Shown: positions 35,754-44,032 of the stretch, in pieces
Numbering within the stretch: the stretch's first letter is position 1
How the letters are laid out: every line of letters starts with the position of its first letter
Source: Marinobacter alexandrii
Lineage (GTDB): Bacteria > Bacteroidota > Bacteroidia > Cytophagales > Cyclobacteriaceae
DNA length: 64,000 bases
Assembly (NCBI GenBank): GCA_039984955.1
Contig: JBDWTN010000007.1
Location: 2,860,501 to 2,924,500, forward strand
Direction: 5' to 3'
Translations under genes and position numbers: made by a program
Notes under the pieces: generated by a model
What the model was told of the DNA's origin: nothing
Seen by the model: only the letters and a program-made list of their open reading frames with translations
Database searches by the model: none

Positions 35754-36521
35754 TTATTCTGCTACTTCAGACTTTTCGTCAGCTGCCTTTTTTGCTGCTT
35801 GTTCCTCAGCCTGAGATTGCTCTTCCTTATCTTTCTTACGCTCAGAAAGTCCTTCCTCCAATGATTTACCAATAAAACTGGTAATAAGTTTTATCGATTT
35901 AAAAGCATCATCATTACCCGGTATTGGGTAATCAATCTTAGATGGGTCTGAGTTAGTATCAACGATTCCAAAAACGGGAATGTTTAATTTTTGAGCTTCT
36001 GCGATTGCGATGTGCTCACGCTTGATGTCAACCACAAAAAGTGCTGCAGGAAGTCTGTTCAGGTCAGCAATACCACCTAAAACCTTCTCCAATTTATCCT
36101 TTGCTCGGGTAATCATTAAACGCTCTCGCTTTGCAAGATTCAAGTAAGCTTCTTCTTTCATAAGCTTCTCCATTCCTTGCATTTTCTTCAATGACTTTCT
36201 GATCGTTGCAAAATTGGTAAGCATGCCTCCTTGCCATCTTTCAGTAACGTAAGGCATATTTAGTCGTTGCGCCTCTTGCTCTACAACCTCTTTGGCTTGC
36301 TTCTTGGTAGCAACGAACATTACTTTTCTTCCTGATCTGACAACAGCTTTCATAGCTTCCGTAGCATCTTCAAGGCAAACAAGTGTTTTGTGAAGATCGA
36401 TAATATGAATGCCGTTTTTCTCCATGAAAATGTATGGAGCCATGGCTGGATTCCACTTTCTGGTTAGGTGTCCAAAGTGCACACCTGCATCCAGGAGATC
36501 TTTATGTTCTAATTTTTGCAT
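35754..36521 (-). CDS. rpsB: Ribosomal protein S2
   Basis: The 255-residue protein shows the S2 landmarks DAGVHFGHLTRKWNPAMAPYI at the start (given here as a known pattern), VMFVATKKQAKEVVEQEA near residue 68, ERWQGGMLTNFATIRKS near 92 and VFGIVDTNSDPSKIDYPIPG near 192. A charged Ala/Glu/Lys-rich tail ends the protein. It sits between rpsI and tsf, the standard order in Bacteroidota. Confidence 0.97.
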   Translation of the reverse strand: MQKLEHKDLLDAGVHFGHLTRKWNPAMAPYIFMEKNGIHIIDLHKTLVCLEDATEAMKAVVRSGRKVMFVATKKQAKEVVEQEAQRLNMPYVTERWQGGMLTNFATIRKSLKKMQGMEKLMKEEAYLNLAKRERLMITRAKDKLEKVLGGIADLNRLPAALFVVDIKREHIAIAEAQKLNIPVFGIVDTNSDPSKIDYPIPGNDDAFKSIKLITSFIGKSLEEGLSERKKDKEEQSQAEEQAAKKAADEKSEVAE

Positions 36522-36526
36522 CTCAA

Positions 36527-36913
36527 TTATCGTTTACTGAATTGGAATCTTTTTCTTGCTTTTCTGCGACCTGGCTTCTTACGTTCCACCATTCTAGAAT
36601 CCCTGGTAAGGAATCCTTCTGATTTTAGTGGGCTTCTGAACTCAGCATCTACTTCAGTAAGTGCACGAGCAATTGCCAGTCTAACCGCTTCTGCTTGTCC
36701 AGCAGGTCCACCGCCGTTCACATTAACGCTTATGTCGAAATTACCATCTTGCTCCACTTTTACGAGTGGTTGCTTTACGATGGTTTGAAGAATTTCGGAA
36801 GGGAAGTAAACGCCAAGTTCCTTATCGTTTACGGTTATTACACCTTTCCCACTCGTAACATAAATACGAGCTACTGAGGTCTTTCTCCTCCCTATGGTAT
36901 TAATTCTATCCAT
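36527..36913 (-). CDS. rpsI: Ribosomal protein S9
   Basis: The 128-residue protein shows INTIGRRKTSVARIYV at the start, VNGGGPAGQAEAVRLAIARAL in the middle (pattern) and the strictly conserved C-terminal tail PGRRKARKRFQFSKR that reaches the ribosomal P site. It follows rplM by six bases and precedes rpsB by five. Confidence 0.98.
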   Translation of the reverse strand: MDRINTIGRRKTSVARIYVTSGKGVITVNDKELGVYFPSEILQTIVKQPLVKVEQDGNFDISVNVNGGGPAGQAEAVRLAIARALTEVDAEFRSPLKSEGFLTRDSRMVERKKPGRRKARKRFQFSKR

Positions 36914-36919
36914 TCAGGT

Positions 36920-37363
36920 TTATAGTTTTACTTCTTTTGGTTTTTGAGCTGCATGTGGATGCTCTGCACCCTCATATACGTATAAGTTTTTGAAAATTTG
37001 TCTTCCAAGTCTATTGATTGGAAGCATACCTCTCACTGCTTTTTCAATTAAGATCGTGGAAGACTTTGCTTTAATGCTGTTAGGCGTTTCAAAGCGCTGA
37101 CCTCCAGGATAACCAGTGTGTCTTACATATTGCTTGTCGGACCACTTATTACCTGTCAATCTGATTTTATCAGCATTGATCACAATTACGTTATCGCCAC
37201 AATCTACATGTGGTGTGTACGCTGGCTTGTGTTTGCCACGGATCATTTTAGCAACCTCACTTGCCATTCTTCCAAGTATCTGAGAATCAGCATCTATGAT
37301 GACCCAATTCTTCTCTACGGTTGTACTGTTTAATGATACAGTTTTAAAGCTGTTAGTATTCAA
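36920..37363 (-). CDS. rplM: Ribosomal protein L13
   Basis: The 147-residue protein shows WVIIDADSQILGRMASEVAK near residue 20, KHKPAYTPHVDCGDNVIVIN near 45 and the motif AVRGMLPINRLGRQIFKNLYVY near 108 (pattern). It is the first gene of the operon, with a well-placed promoter about 50-80 bases upstream. Confidence 0.98.
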   Translation of the reverse strand: MNTNSFKTVSLNSTTVEKNWVIIDADSQILGRMASEVAKMIRGKHKPAYTPHVDCGDNVIVINADKIRLTGNKWSDKQYVRHTGYPGGQRFETPNSIKAKSSTILIEKAVRGMLPINRLGRQIFKNLYVYEGAEHPHAAQKPKEVKL

Positions 37364-37394
37364 TTTTATATTGATTTTATAATGTCAAAATCTA

Positions 37395-37444
37395 TCCCCT
37401 TGAAAAAGGGACACAAAAATAGAATTTTCAATCGAGAAATCAAA
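37395..37444 (-). promoter_or_regulatory. Promoter of the rplM operon
   Basis: On the minus strand TTTG (37444-37441) and TATTTTTG (37421-37414) are separated by 19 bases. Both match the Bacteroidota -33 (TTTG) and -7 (TAnnTTTG) consensus exactly. The predicted transcript starts near 37409 and carries a short hairpin (CCCTT with AAGGG, 37397-37410) in a leader of about 45 bases before rplM. Confidence 0.8.
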
Positions 37445-37453
37445 TGGCGATCT

Positions 37454-38176
37454 CTAATTAAATTTTCTTAAGAGCTTGATTAACACAGAGAAATCTTTCG
37501 GATACTCAGCTTCTCCTTCGATTACCTTACCGTTTAATCCTTTAAAAGCCACTTGAGAGGAGTGTAGCGCTACACGGTTGATCATTGGATTTTCTTCTTC
37601 CCACTTCTTATGGTTATAATTTCTTTTTAATTCTGATAGAAATGCTTCCTTTCCACCATAAGCTGGATCGTTTACTATGGGAGCCTGATGATAAGCCAGG
37701 TGAGCTCGTATTTGATGCATACGGCCTGTAACAGGGAAGCATTTGATTAATGAGTGCTTCTTAAAATGCTCTAATGTACCCAATAGCGTGAATGCGGCTT
37801 TTCCACTATGGAAATCTACTCTTGATTTAGTGGAGGTTGTATGCAGAGGCTCATCTGCTTCAAAATCTTCAAACTTGTGTAATCCATGGATCACAGCGTG
37901 ATAGATCTTTTTTACTTCCCGATTTTCTAATTGCATGGCAAAATTTCGGTAAGCTTCTGGATTTTTTGCAAACACAACTATCCCAGAGGTTTCTTTATCA
38001 AGTCGATGACAGATTTGATATTCTTCGAATTCTTTTTTTGCGAGACCTAATAAATTTTTGATTTCGGCACGGTCGTCCAGGCTGGCTATAAATGGAGGCT
38101 TATTAACAAGTGTATAATCCTCATCTTCAGAGATAATTAAATCTTTGAAAGAAATATTTTTTAGATTTTTATGCAT
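37454..38176 (-). CDS. RluA-family RNA pseudouridine synthase
   Basis: The enzyme converts uridine to pseudouridine in rRNA or tRNA. The 240-residue protein shows LVNKPPFIASLDDR near residue 23, the catalytic Asp motif CHRLDKETSGIVVFAKN near 55, a central beta sheet and the C-terminal FPVTGRMHQIRAHLAYHQAPI. No S4 domain is present. I use the ATG at 38176, which overlaps the histidine kinase stop by eight bases, rather than one 30 bases upstream. The exact RNA target cannot be assigned. Confidence 0.9.
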   Translation of the reverse strand: MHKNLKNISFKDLIISEDEDYTLVNKPPFIASLDDRAEIKNLLGLAKKEFEEYQICHRLDKETSGIVVFAKNPEAYRNFAMQLENREVKKIYHAVIHGLHKFEDFEADEPLHTTSTKSRVDFHSGKAAFTLLGTLEHFKKHSLIKCFPVTGRMHQIRAHLAYHQAPIVNDPAYGGKEAFLSELKRNYNHKKWEEENPMINRVALHSSQVAFKGLNGKVIEGEAEYPKDFSVLIKLLRKFN

Positions 38177-39245
38177 AGTCTTCTTCCTCGTCCCATCCTG
38201 CATCAACTTTGTCTATGTAGTTAGCCTTGTTTAGATCGAAATAAAATTTTGAACCTTGCTTGTATTCGCTTTCTACAAAGATCTCTGAGTCGTGACTCTC
38301 AAGGATGTGCTTTACGATAGATAGACCAAGGCCTGTTCCCCCTTTTTCTCTTGATCGACTTTTGTCTACTCTATAAAAGCGCTCGAAAATACGGGAAATA
38401 TCTGATTCAGGAATCCCACGACCAGTATCTTCCACCATGATGCGAATTTTATTGTCAGCTTCAGCAAAACTAATTTTCGCTTCTCCTCCGTCACGTGTAT
38501 ACTTTATTGCATTAGAAATCAGGTTAAGCATTACCTGATAAATTCGACGATAATCACCAGTAACTATAATTGGTTCTTTATATTTTTTTGACATTTTGAT
38601 GTCAATGCCTTTTTTCTCTGCTTTCCCTTCGAGCTGGTCTAATATTTCATTGCACATTCCCCGCATATCAAAATTCTCAAAATGCATGGTGATTTCACCC
38701 GACTCAATTTGAGAGATAGTGAGTATGTCTTGAACGAGCAGATCTAATGCATCAAGACTCTTAGCTGCCTTTTTTAGAAACTTCTTGCGAACCTCTTTAT
38801 CATCGATAGCTCCATCCAGAAGTGTATGCACAAATCCTTGAGCAGCAAAAATTGGAGTTTTTAATTCATGAGAGACATCTGCGATAAACTCTCTCCTAAA
38901 GTGTTCTTTCTCTTTTAGTAATTCAATTTCTTTTTCTTTGCTTTTTGCAAAACTCGAAATCTCACGATCTATTCTTTTGAGTGGATTGATGGATGAGAAC
39001 CTTCCGCGTAGAGCTATTTCACTTGCTTTTATATTCTTGAGTGAGTCATAAATATTCTCTATTTGTCTAAAAAACAAGAATTCAAGAACCAGACGGACCA
39101 AGATATAGGATGATGAAAATGCTAAAAGAAAAGCAATGACAATAGCAGTTGTGGTGATGTCCGGCACCAAGTATAGAAAGGCCGTTGTTATTGATGCTAC
39201 GCATAGCGCCAAAAGAAGTGCGATGGCACGTGAGTTAAACTGCAT
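38169..39245 (-). CDS. PhoR-like sensor histidine kinase
   Basis: The 358-residue protein has two close transmembrane helices (residues 7-28 and 32-56) with almost no periplasmic part, so it probably senses through the membrane or a partner. The HisKA motif FIADVSHELKTPIFAAQGF carries the phosphorylated His 126. An HATPase domain follows, with the N box MLNLISNAIKYTRDGGE, GRGIPESDISRIFERFYRVD and GGTGLGLSIVKHI. It lies 11 bases downstream of its response regulator and upstream of the pseudouridine synthase gene. The stimulus could be phosphate, as in PhoR, but this is only by family resemblance. Confidence 0.92.
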   Translation of the reverse strand: MQFNSRAIALLLALCVASITTAFLYLVPDITTTAIVIAFLLAFSSSYILVRLVLEFLFFRQIENIYDSLKNIKASEIALRGRFSSINPLKRIDREISSFAKSKEKEIELLKEKEHFRREFIADVSHELKTPIFAAQGFVHTLLDGAIDDKEVRKKFLKKAAKSLDALDLLVQDILTISQIESGEITMHFENFDMRGMCNEILDQLEGKAEKKGIDIKMSKKYKEPIIVTGDYRRIYQVMLNLISNAIKYTRDGGEAKISFAEADNKIRIMVEDTGRGIPESDISRIFERFYRVDKSRSREKGGTGLGLSIVKHILESHDSEIFVESEYKQGSKFYFDLNKANYIDKVDAGWDEEEDYA

Positions 39246-39256
39246 TCAGTCAGTAA

Positions 39257-39943
39257 TTAATTGGAGTCGAACTTATAGCCAACTCCCTTAACAGTGGTAA
39301 TATGATCATTTCCGATCTTTTCCCTCACCTTTCTAATATGCACATCCACAGTTCTTGCAAGTACATAAACATCTGTGCCCCAGATGTTTTGCAATAATTC
39401 GTCTCTGCTGAAAACTTTACCTGGATTTTGAGCTAAGAAATAGAGCAATTCAAATTCTTTCTTAGGGAGTGATATTTTTTCATCTCCATTTTTCACAGTA
39501 TAGCTGGTTCTATCAACTACTAATTCACCAATGGTAATCGTATTTGATTCTTTTTTCTTCTTTGACTCTCTTCTGAATAACGCATTGATCCGACTGACCA
39601 ACGCTCGAGGTTTAATGGGCTTTGTGATATAATCATCTGCTCCCATATCGAAAGCTGCTACTTCAGAATACTCTTCAGATCGTGCTGTTAGGAAAATAAC
39701 AAATGTATTGGCCATTTCTGGCTGCTCCCTAATTTGCCTGCATGTTTCTACACCGTCTTGCTTTGGCATCATGATATCAAGTAGAATGAGATCAGGGACG
39801 AAACTTTTTGCTATTTCTACCCCCTTAATTCCATCGCCAGCTGTTTTTACATCATAACCTTCTTTGGTCAAGTTGTATTTAAGTAGCTCCAGTATGTCTG
39901 CTTCATCGTCTACTACAAGAACCTTTTGATTGTGTTTAGCCAT
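39257..39943 (-). CDS. OmpR/PhoB-family response regulator
   Basis: The 228-residue protein has a receiver domain with the acidic pair at 12-13 (VVDDEADI), the phosphorylated Asp 56 (LILLDIMMPKQDG), Thr in FLTARSEE and Lys in YITKPIKP. The C-terminal winged helix shows KKEFELLYFLAQNPGKVFSR and DVYVLARTVDVHIRKVREKI. It is first in the operon with the sensor kinase. A TAATTTTG promoter element lies about 120 bases upstream (40067-40060). Confidence 0.93.
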   Translation of the reverse strand: MAKHNQKVLVVDDEADILELLKYNLTKEGYDVKTAGDGIKGVEIAKSFVPDLILLDIMMPKQDGVETCRQIREQPEMANTFVIFLTARSEEYSEVAAFDMGADDYITKPIKPRALVSRINALFRRESKKKKESNTITIGELVVDRTSYTVKNGDEKISLPKKEFELLYFLAQNPGKVFSRDELLQNIWGTDVYVLARTVDVHIRKVREKIGNDHITTVKGVGYKFDSN

Positions 39944-40263
39944 TTTCCGAGGATGTTGATTGTGTAACTTTCTCTTAAATTGTTCTTTACAATTTGATAA
40001 ACTTCGTAACTGTTTCTACTTGAAATATTCAGCTTTCGGCCATCTCTTTCAACGTTATTCAAAATTACGCAGAAATCAACTGTATGTTAAAAAGGTAACA
40101 ATTTGGTAAAAGTAGAAGTAAGCTTACTCTTTGAGTTATTGAATTGGCTAAATGCCAAATTACATTATGTGGGAATCTATTTTTTTAATTAAATTGATAG
40201 GTGAAATACTCTGCATGCATACTATTTAGCATGTAGAGTGATGTTTAACATTAACCTAACCGT
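39944..40263. other. Divergent intergenic region (response regulator / subtilase)
   Basis: The region has no gene. It holds a -7-like element TAATTTTG on the minus strand (40067-40060) for the two-component operon, a 12-bp palindrome AGTAAGCTTACT (40117-40128) and a long imperfect inverted repeat (40208-40239) before the subtilase gene. No clear promoter is seen for the plus strand. Confidence 0.55.
40208..40239. promoter_or_regulatory. Stem-loop just upstream of the subtilase gene
   Basis: ACTCTGCATGC (40208-40218) pairs with GCATGTAGAGT (40229-40239) with one G-T position over a 10-base loop. It ends 24 bases before the ATG at 40264. It may be an operator or a 5' leader structure that controls translation or stability. 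Confidence 0.55.
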
Positions 40264-41790
40264 ATGAACAACACAAGAATCAGTCTGGTGTTGCTGGCAT
40301 TTCTATTGCTAGCATGTACAGACGAAACGAGCTTGGCCCCCGAGATTGAGCAGCAAGATCCAATTGCAAAGGCTAAAATTGACAAAACCATCATTGCATC
40401 GTTGCAAAACACTGATGAATTTAATTGGAGAGATGTTTCTGATGAGATGATCTGGAGCGCTCTTGTCCATAGTGACTCTGTTTTAAGTATTGGATACAGG
40501 CCAGCTAATGAATCTGATATTAATGGCAGAATATCAGAAATTGACATTGAACAAGAGGCATGGATCGAAGCTTCTGATGCGATAGTTAATGAATCAATCA
40601 CAATCCTAAGAGAAGAAGGAGATGATTCATTCATCGAATCAGATTTGAATATCCATAAACATGACGTGCTGCCTTTCATAGATATGAAAGTGAGCAGCCT
40701 CGAAGTAGTGAAATACTTACGTTCTCTATCTACAGTGAGATATGCTGAGCCTCTAGGATATGAGGTTGATTTTATAGTTGTGGATGGAGGGAGAATTGAA
40801 AGTAACTCTGGATGCAGTAATGATCCAGATAACAGTATTCCATCTAGCGACTTCACGAACATTAGTCCTGGAGCTAAAGCTTCGTGGCACTTATATGCAA
40901 ATAATGTAGTAAGTGCCTGGAATTCCAGCACAGGAAGTGGAATTGGAATAGGCTTGATAGATACTGGAATATCTCCAAATCAAGATAATTTGAATAGCAA
41001 TTTTAATTCAGGTAATTCAAGTGGAAGATATGTGAATAAATATGGTTTCTATAGAAGCTCTTGGTGGTGGTGGTCTAAACCTGATGGCCCGAATGATCAA
41101 TGTGGACATGGAACTGCAATGGCAGGAGTGATGGCTGCACCACGTAGTACTGATGGATCATCGGTGGGGGTAGCTTATAACTCCAATTTAGTTGCTGTAA
41201 GAGGAACTGGTGATGTGGTGATCAATGGAGGAAGAGAAAAAACAGGAGTAGCTGATGCGCTTGTTTTTCTAGGAAATAGGAGCGATGTGAAGATCATTAG
41301 CATGTCCATTGGTGATGTGTTTTCAAACTCCAAAGTAGCTGATGCCATTCGATATGCTTACGGAAAAGGTAAGTTGATTTTTGCTGCTGCGGGAACTTCA
41401 ACATCATTTACTAACTGGTTTGGAGTGATTTTTCCTGCCACTATGAACGAAACAGTGGCAGTCACAGGGATAAAAGAAAGTGGATATACACGTTGTGATA
41501 TTTGTCATTCTGGAAGCAAAGTTGACTTTACAGTAATCATGGAAAGAAATGGAACGGCGAATCACCCTCTTTCATTGGCTATGTCTGGTAATCAACCATC
41601 AACAGTCGGAGGATCTTCGGTAGCTACTGCAACAGCAGCAGGAATTGCCGCACTTGTTTGGGCTAAAAACCCAGGAATGACAAGAGAGCAAGTGTTAGAT
41701 AAGATGAAAAGAACAGCAGATTTATATCCAAATAAAAGTTCTTCTTACGGATGGGGAACTTTGGATGCAGCAGCAGCTGTGAATTATTAG
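40264..41790 (+). CDS. Subtilisin-like (S8) serine protease lipoprotein
   Basis: The 508-residue protein has a lipoprotein signal peptide with LLAC (Cys 18). A region with propeptide-like strands follows (SSLEVVKYLRSLSTVRYAEP near 140), and then a peptidase S8 domain. The catalytic triad is visible: Asp 233 in GLIDTGISP, His 282 in CGHGTAMAGVMA and Ser 452 in GGSSVATATAAGIAAL. The usual GTSMA(A/S)P motif is altered to GSSVATA, with the final Pro absent, so activity is likely but not certain. It would act at the cell surface or in the periplasm. Confidence 0.88.
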   Translation: MNNTRISLVLLAFLLLACTDETSLAPEIEQQDPIAKAKIDKTIIASLQNTDEFNWRDVSDEMIWSALVHSDSVLSIGYRPANESDINGRISEIDIEQEAWIEASDAIVNESITILREEGDDSFIESDLNIHKHDVLPFIDMKVSSLEVVKYLRSLSTVRYAEPLGYEVDFIVVDGGRIESNSGCSNDPDNSIPSSDFTNISPGAKASWHLYANNVVSAWNSSTGSGIGIGLIDTGISPNQDNLNSNFNSGNSSGRYVNKYGFYRSSWWWWSKPDGPNDQCGHGTAMAGVMAAPRSTDGSSVGVAYNSNLVAVRGTGDVVINGGREKTGVADALVFLGNRSDVKIISMSIGDVFSNSKVADAIRYAYGKGKLIFAAAGTSTSFTNWFGVIFPATMNETVAVTGIKESGYTRCDICHSGSKVDFTVIMERNGTANHPLSLAMSGNQPSTVGGSSVATATAAGIAALVWAKNPGMTREQVLDKMKRTADLYPNKSSSYGWGTLDAAAAVNY

Positions 41791-41810
41791 AATATAATTT
41801 TAATTCATTC

Positions 41811-41839
41811 AAAGCGTCATGATATCATGGCGCTTTTTT
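41811..41839 (+). terminator. Terminator after the subtilase gene
   Basis: AAAGCGTCATGA (41811-41822) pairs with TCATGGCGCTTT (41825-41836) with one G-U pair, followed by further T. It ends at the stop codon of the convergent aminopeptidase-like gene. Confidence 0.85.
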
Positions 41840-42857
41840 ATTTGTGATAGTCTTTCATTCCCTTCACGAAAAGTTTAAGATTCCCTTTGTATTTTGATGA
41901 TAGTATTTCCGCTAAAGAATCCTTTGAGGAATAATACCTTAAATAAGACATGAAGTAGGCATTATTTGGACGTGTAGAACTAAATGCTTTATAGTACCTA
42001 GGGTTATGAAAATGAAGAGTGTCAATGGAGCTTGTGATCTTATCAATCATAATATGTTTCAAGACATTTTTTGCTGAATCGGAATCCTGCTTATCAAAAG
42101 TCTTGTATAATGAATCTAACTTTTGAGTTCCCAAGAGCATTTGATTTCTGAAAGTTTGACTGTCTTCTTCACCTAAGATATATTCAAAAAATGGGTCAGA
42201 GTTTTTTCCATACTTCTCATTTAGGTACTGAATTGCTCCTCTCTCTCCAATAAACGAAGCTAGATTTTCATTAAAATCAATATTATCTTTTACAAACAGG
42301 GTCGTGTGAGTGAGTTCATGGATGATCAACTCAGCTAAAGATCCTTCAGCTCGCTCAATCATATTTGAGAGGATTGGATCCTTCGTCCAACCTAAGGTTG
42401 ACCAACCACCTACCGGTCGAATTCTAGCTTCATATCCTTCTTCCCTGAGTCTGGCCATTTCCTTTTTTCCTTCTTCCAAATTAAAAAAACCTTTGTATGG
42501 AAATGATCCTAATAATGGAAATGACCATGATTTAGGTTCTAGTGCAAATTTTTCTGAGGCAGAGAGGTTCCAGAGAGCTACCTGACCATTTTGATCATAA
42601 TAGGTGGTGTAATTCTTAGTTTTTGCGAGGGCTAGATTTTCGTGAGCAAATGCCTTTGCTTCTTGTATGATTTTGATTTTTTGCTTTATGCTATCAGGAG
42701 TAGAACTCTCTGCAAGTACATTTTGAATGTCTCTTGCGTTCCAAATGATCTTAAGCTGGCCAGAAGCTTGTTGATAGCCATATGCGACAAGATGCCAGTT
42801 GAAAACTAATGTCAATAACATCAAAGCGAGTATTATCCAGGTTGCCTTTTTAATCAT
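41838..42857 (-). CDS. Putative zinc aminopeptidase, membrane-anchored
   Basis: The 339-residue protein has an N-terminal membrane helix (residues 5-25). A gluzincin-type active site follows, ELIIHELTHTTLFVKDNIDFNE (a pattern near residue 180): the HELTH zinc motif with the downstream Glu in FNENLASFIG. Motifs WNLSASEKFALEPKSW and YKGFFN also fit the putative aminopeptidase family PF10023. The substrate is unknown. It is convergent with the subtilase gene and shares its terminator region. Confidence 0.8.
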   Translation of the reverse strand: MIKKATWIILALMLLTLVFNWHLVAYGYQQASGQLKIIWNARDIQNVLAESSTPDSIKQKIKIIQEAKAFAHENLALAKTKNYTTYYDQNGQVALWNLSASEKFALEPKSWSFPLLGSFPYKGFFNLEEGKKEMARLREEGYEARIRPVGGWSTLGWTKDPILSNMIERAEGSLAELIIHELTHTTLFVKDNIDFNENLASFIGERGAIQYLNEKYGKNSDPFFEYILGEEDSQTFRNQMLLGTQKLDSLYKTFDKQDSDSAKNVLKHIMIDKITSSIDTLHFHNPRYYKAFSSTRPNNAYFMSYLRYYSSKDSLAEILSSKYKGNLKLFVKGMKDYHK

Positions 42858-42929
42858 GCTACAACTTTATTTATTGTTTATCGTAAGATACCTTGCAATA
42901 CATAGTAATAAAAACTAACCTTCTTGATC

Positions 42930-43346
42930 ATGGACTTGAAAAATCACGAGAACAACCTAAGAATTATTGGTAAGATATTTATTGTCATAGGACTCATTTT
43001 AGTTCCTATCTCAATTTCTACATTCTTTTTTGTGGATATGTTCGTTGAGAGTGATTTATGGATGGAAATAAGAGAATTGGATGTTGTTCTTTTTGAATTA
43101 AGACCACCATCAGGAATCGCCTATTTTTTACCTACCATCCAAACTATTGGAGCAATCATTTTCTTGGCTTCAGGTTACGGTCTTGCTACAGAACAATCAT
43201 GGGGGAAGAAGCTTGCTATTGTTCCTGCAGTGCTGTTGTTGTTTAAGTTTCCTATTGGAACGGCACTGGGGGGATACATGATTTATGCTATTCACTATGT
43301 GCCAAAGGAAGAACAGGTAGTAAATGGAGACGAATTAGCCTCCTAA
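42930..43346 (+). CDS. Small integral membrane protein of unknown function
   Basis: I use the ATG at 42930 over an in-frame TTG two codons upstream, giving 138 residues. Three or four hydrophobic segments are visible near residues 13-35, 68-85 and 92-122. No conserved motif is recognised. Its stop overlaps that of the convergent SiaB-like gene by four bases. Confidence 0.6.
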   Translation: MDLKNHENNLRIIGKIFIVIGLILVPISISTFFFVDMFVESDLWMEIRELDVVLFELRPPSGIAYFLPTIQTIGAIIFLASGYGLATEQSWGKKLAIVPAVLLLFKFPIGTALGGYMIYAIHYVPKEEQVVNGDELAS

Positions 43347-43963
43347 GGCTTTAATTCAGTATCCTTGGATACTCGCATGGTTAAAATAAAGAAGCAAGCA
43401 TCTTCACTATCAGGCTCAAAGTAATACTCGTACTTAGTTCCCGTTTTTTTAGCTATATCAATGAACCCAAGACCTGCACCACCAGTATCTCCGAGCTCGG
43501 AATTCTCCATTGCATCTCGATACATTTGCTTGACTCCATCGGCATCTAGCGCATTGATTTTATCAAGTATGTCTCGAAGTGATATTGCACTTTTGATTTG
43601 GATGTTATTTCCTGTGGTTATAAAGTACTCCTTCTCGTCATGACCAATAAGAAAGATGCCTTCTTTTACAAGTCCATCTTCTAAAGAATTTGATTCTTCA
43701 TCAGACTGACTATCCGCATGCTTACAAATATTTTGGAGCGATTCCATCATTACGTGATAGACTCGTTTTGTCACCTTACGATTCTCATGACGCACATGCA
43801 GATCCTCAGATATCATGTCCGTAATGCTATCAATGGTAGACTGGGTCACATTGCCTAGGTACACGACGTTCAGATTGGATTTAGTCATCATTTTTTTAAA
43901 ATTGATGACGCTTTTTAAGTGTTTTAGCTGTTGGTAAATCTGCTCATATCCTGAGTTTTCCAT
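43343..43963 (-). CDS. SiaB-like (DUF6272) protein kinase
   Basis: The 206-residue cytosolic protein has a histidine-kinase-type ATPase fold. The N box is seen in VYHVMMESLQNICKHAD near residue 70 and a glycine-rich G box in GDTGGAGLGFIDIAKKTG near 157. In Pseudomonas SiaB phosphorylates the anti-sigma-like SiaC within a biofilm switch. No SiaC (DUF1987) or SiaA phosphatase gene is seen next to it here, so the partner must lie elsewhere. Confidence 0.75.
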   Translation of the reverse strand: MENSGYEQIYQQLKHLKSVINFKKMMTKSNLNVVYLGNVTQSTIDSITDMISEDLHVRHENRKVTKRVYHVMMESLQNICKHADSQSDEESNSLEDGLVKEGIFLIGHDEKEYFITTGNNIQIKSAISLRDILDKINALDADGVKQMYRDAMENSELGDTGGAGLGFIDIAKKTGTKYEYYFEPDSEDACFFILTMRVSKDTELKP

Positions 43964-44032
43964 TTCTTATCCTTTAATCATAGAAAACCAAAATTAGGAC
44001 AAACTGAGAATCTCGGCGCTAAGGTCTTACAA

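Noticed and set aside
40251-40931. A 226-codon frame opposite the start of the subtilase gene
   Set aside because: The plus-strand frame has a lipobox and the catalytic triad; the opposite frame has no domain.
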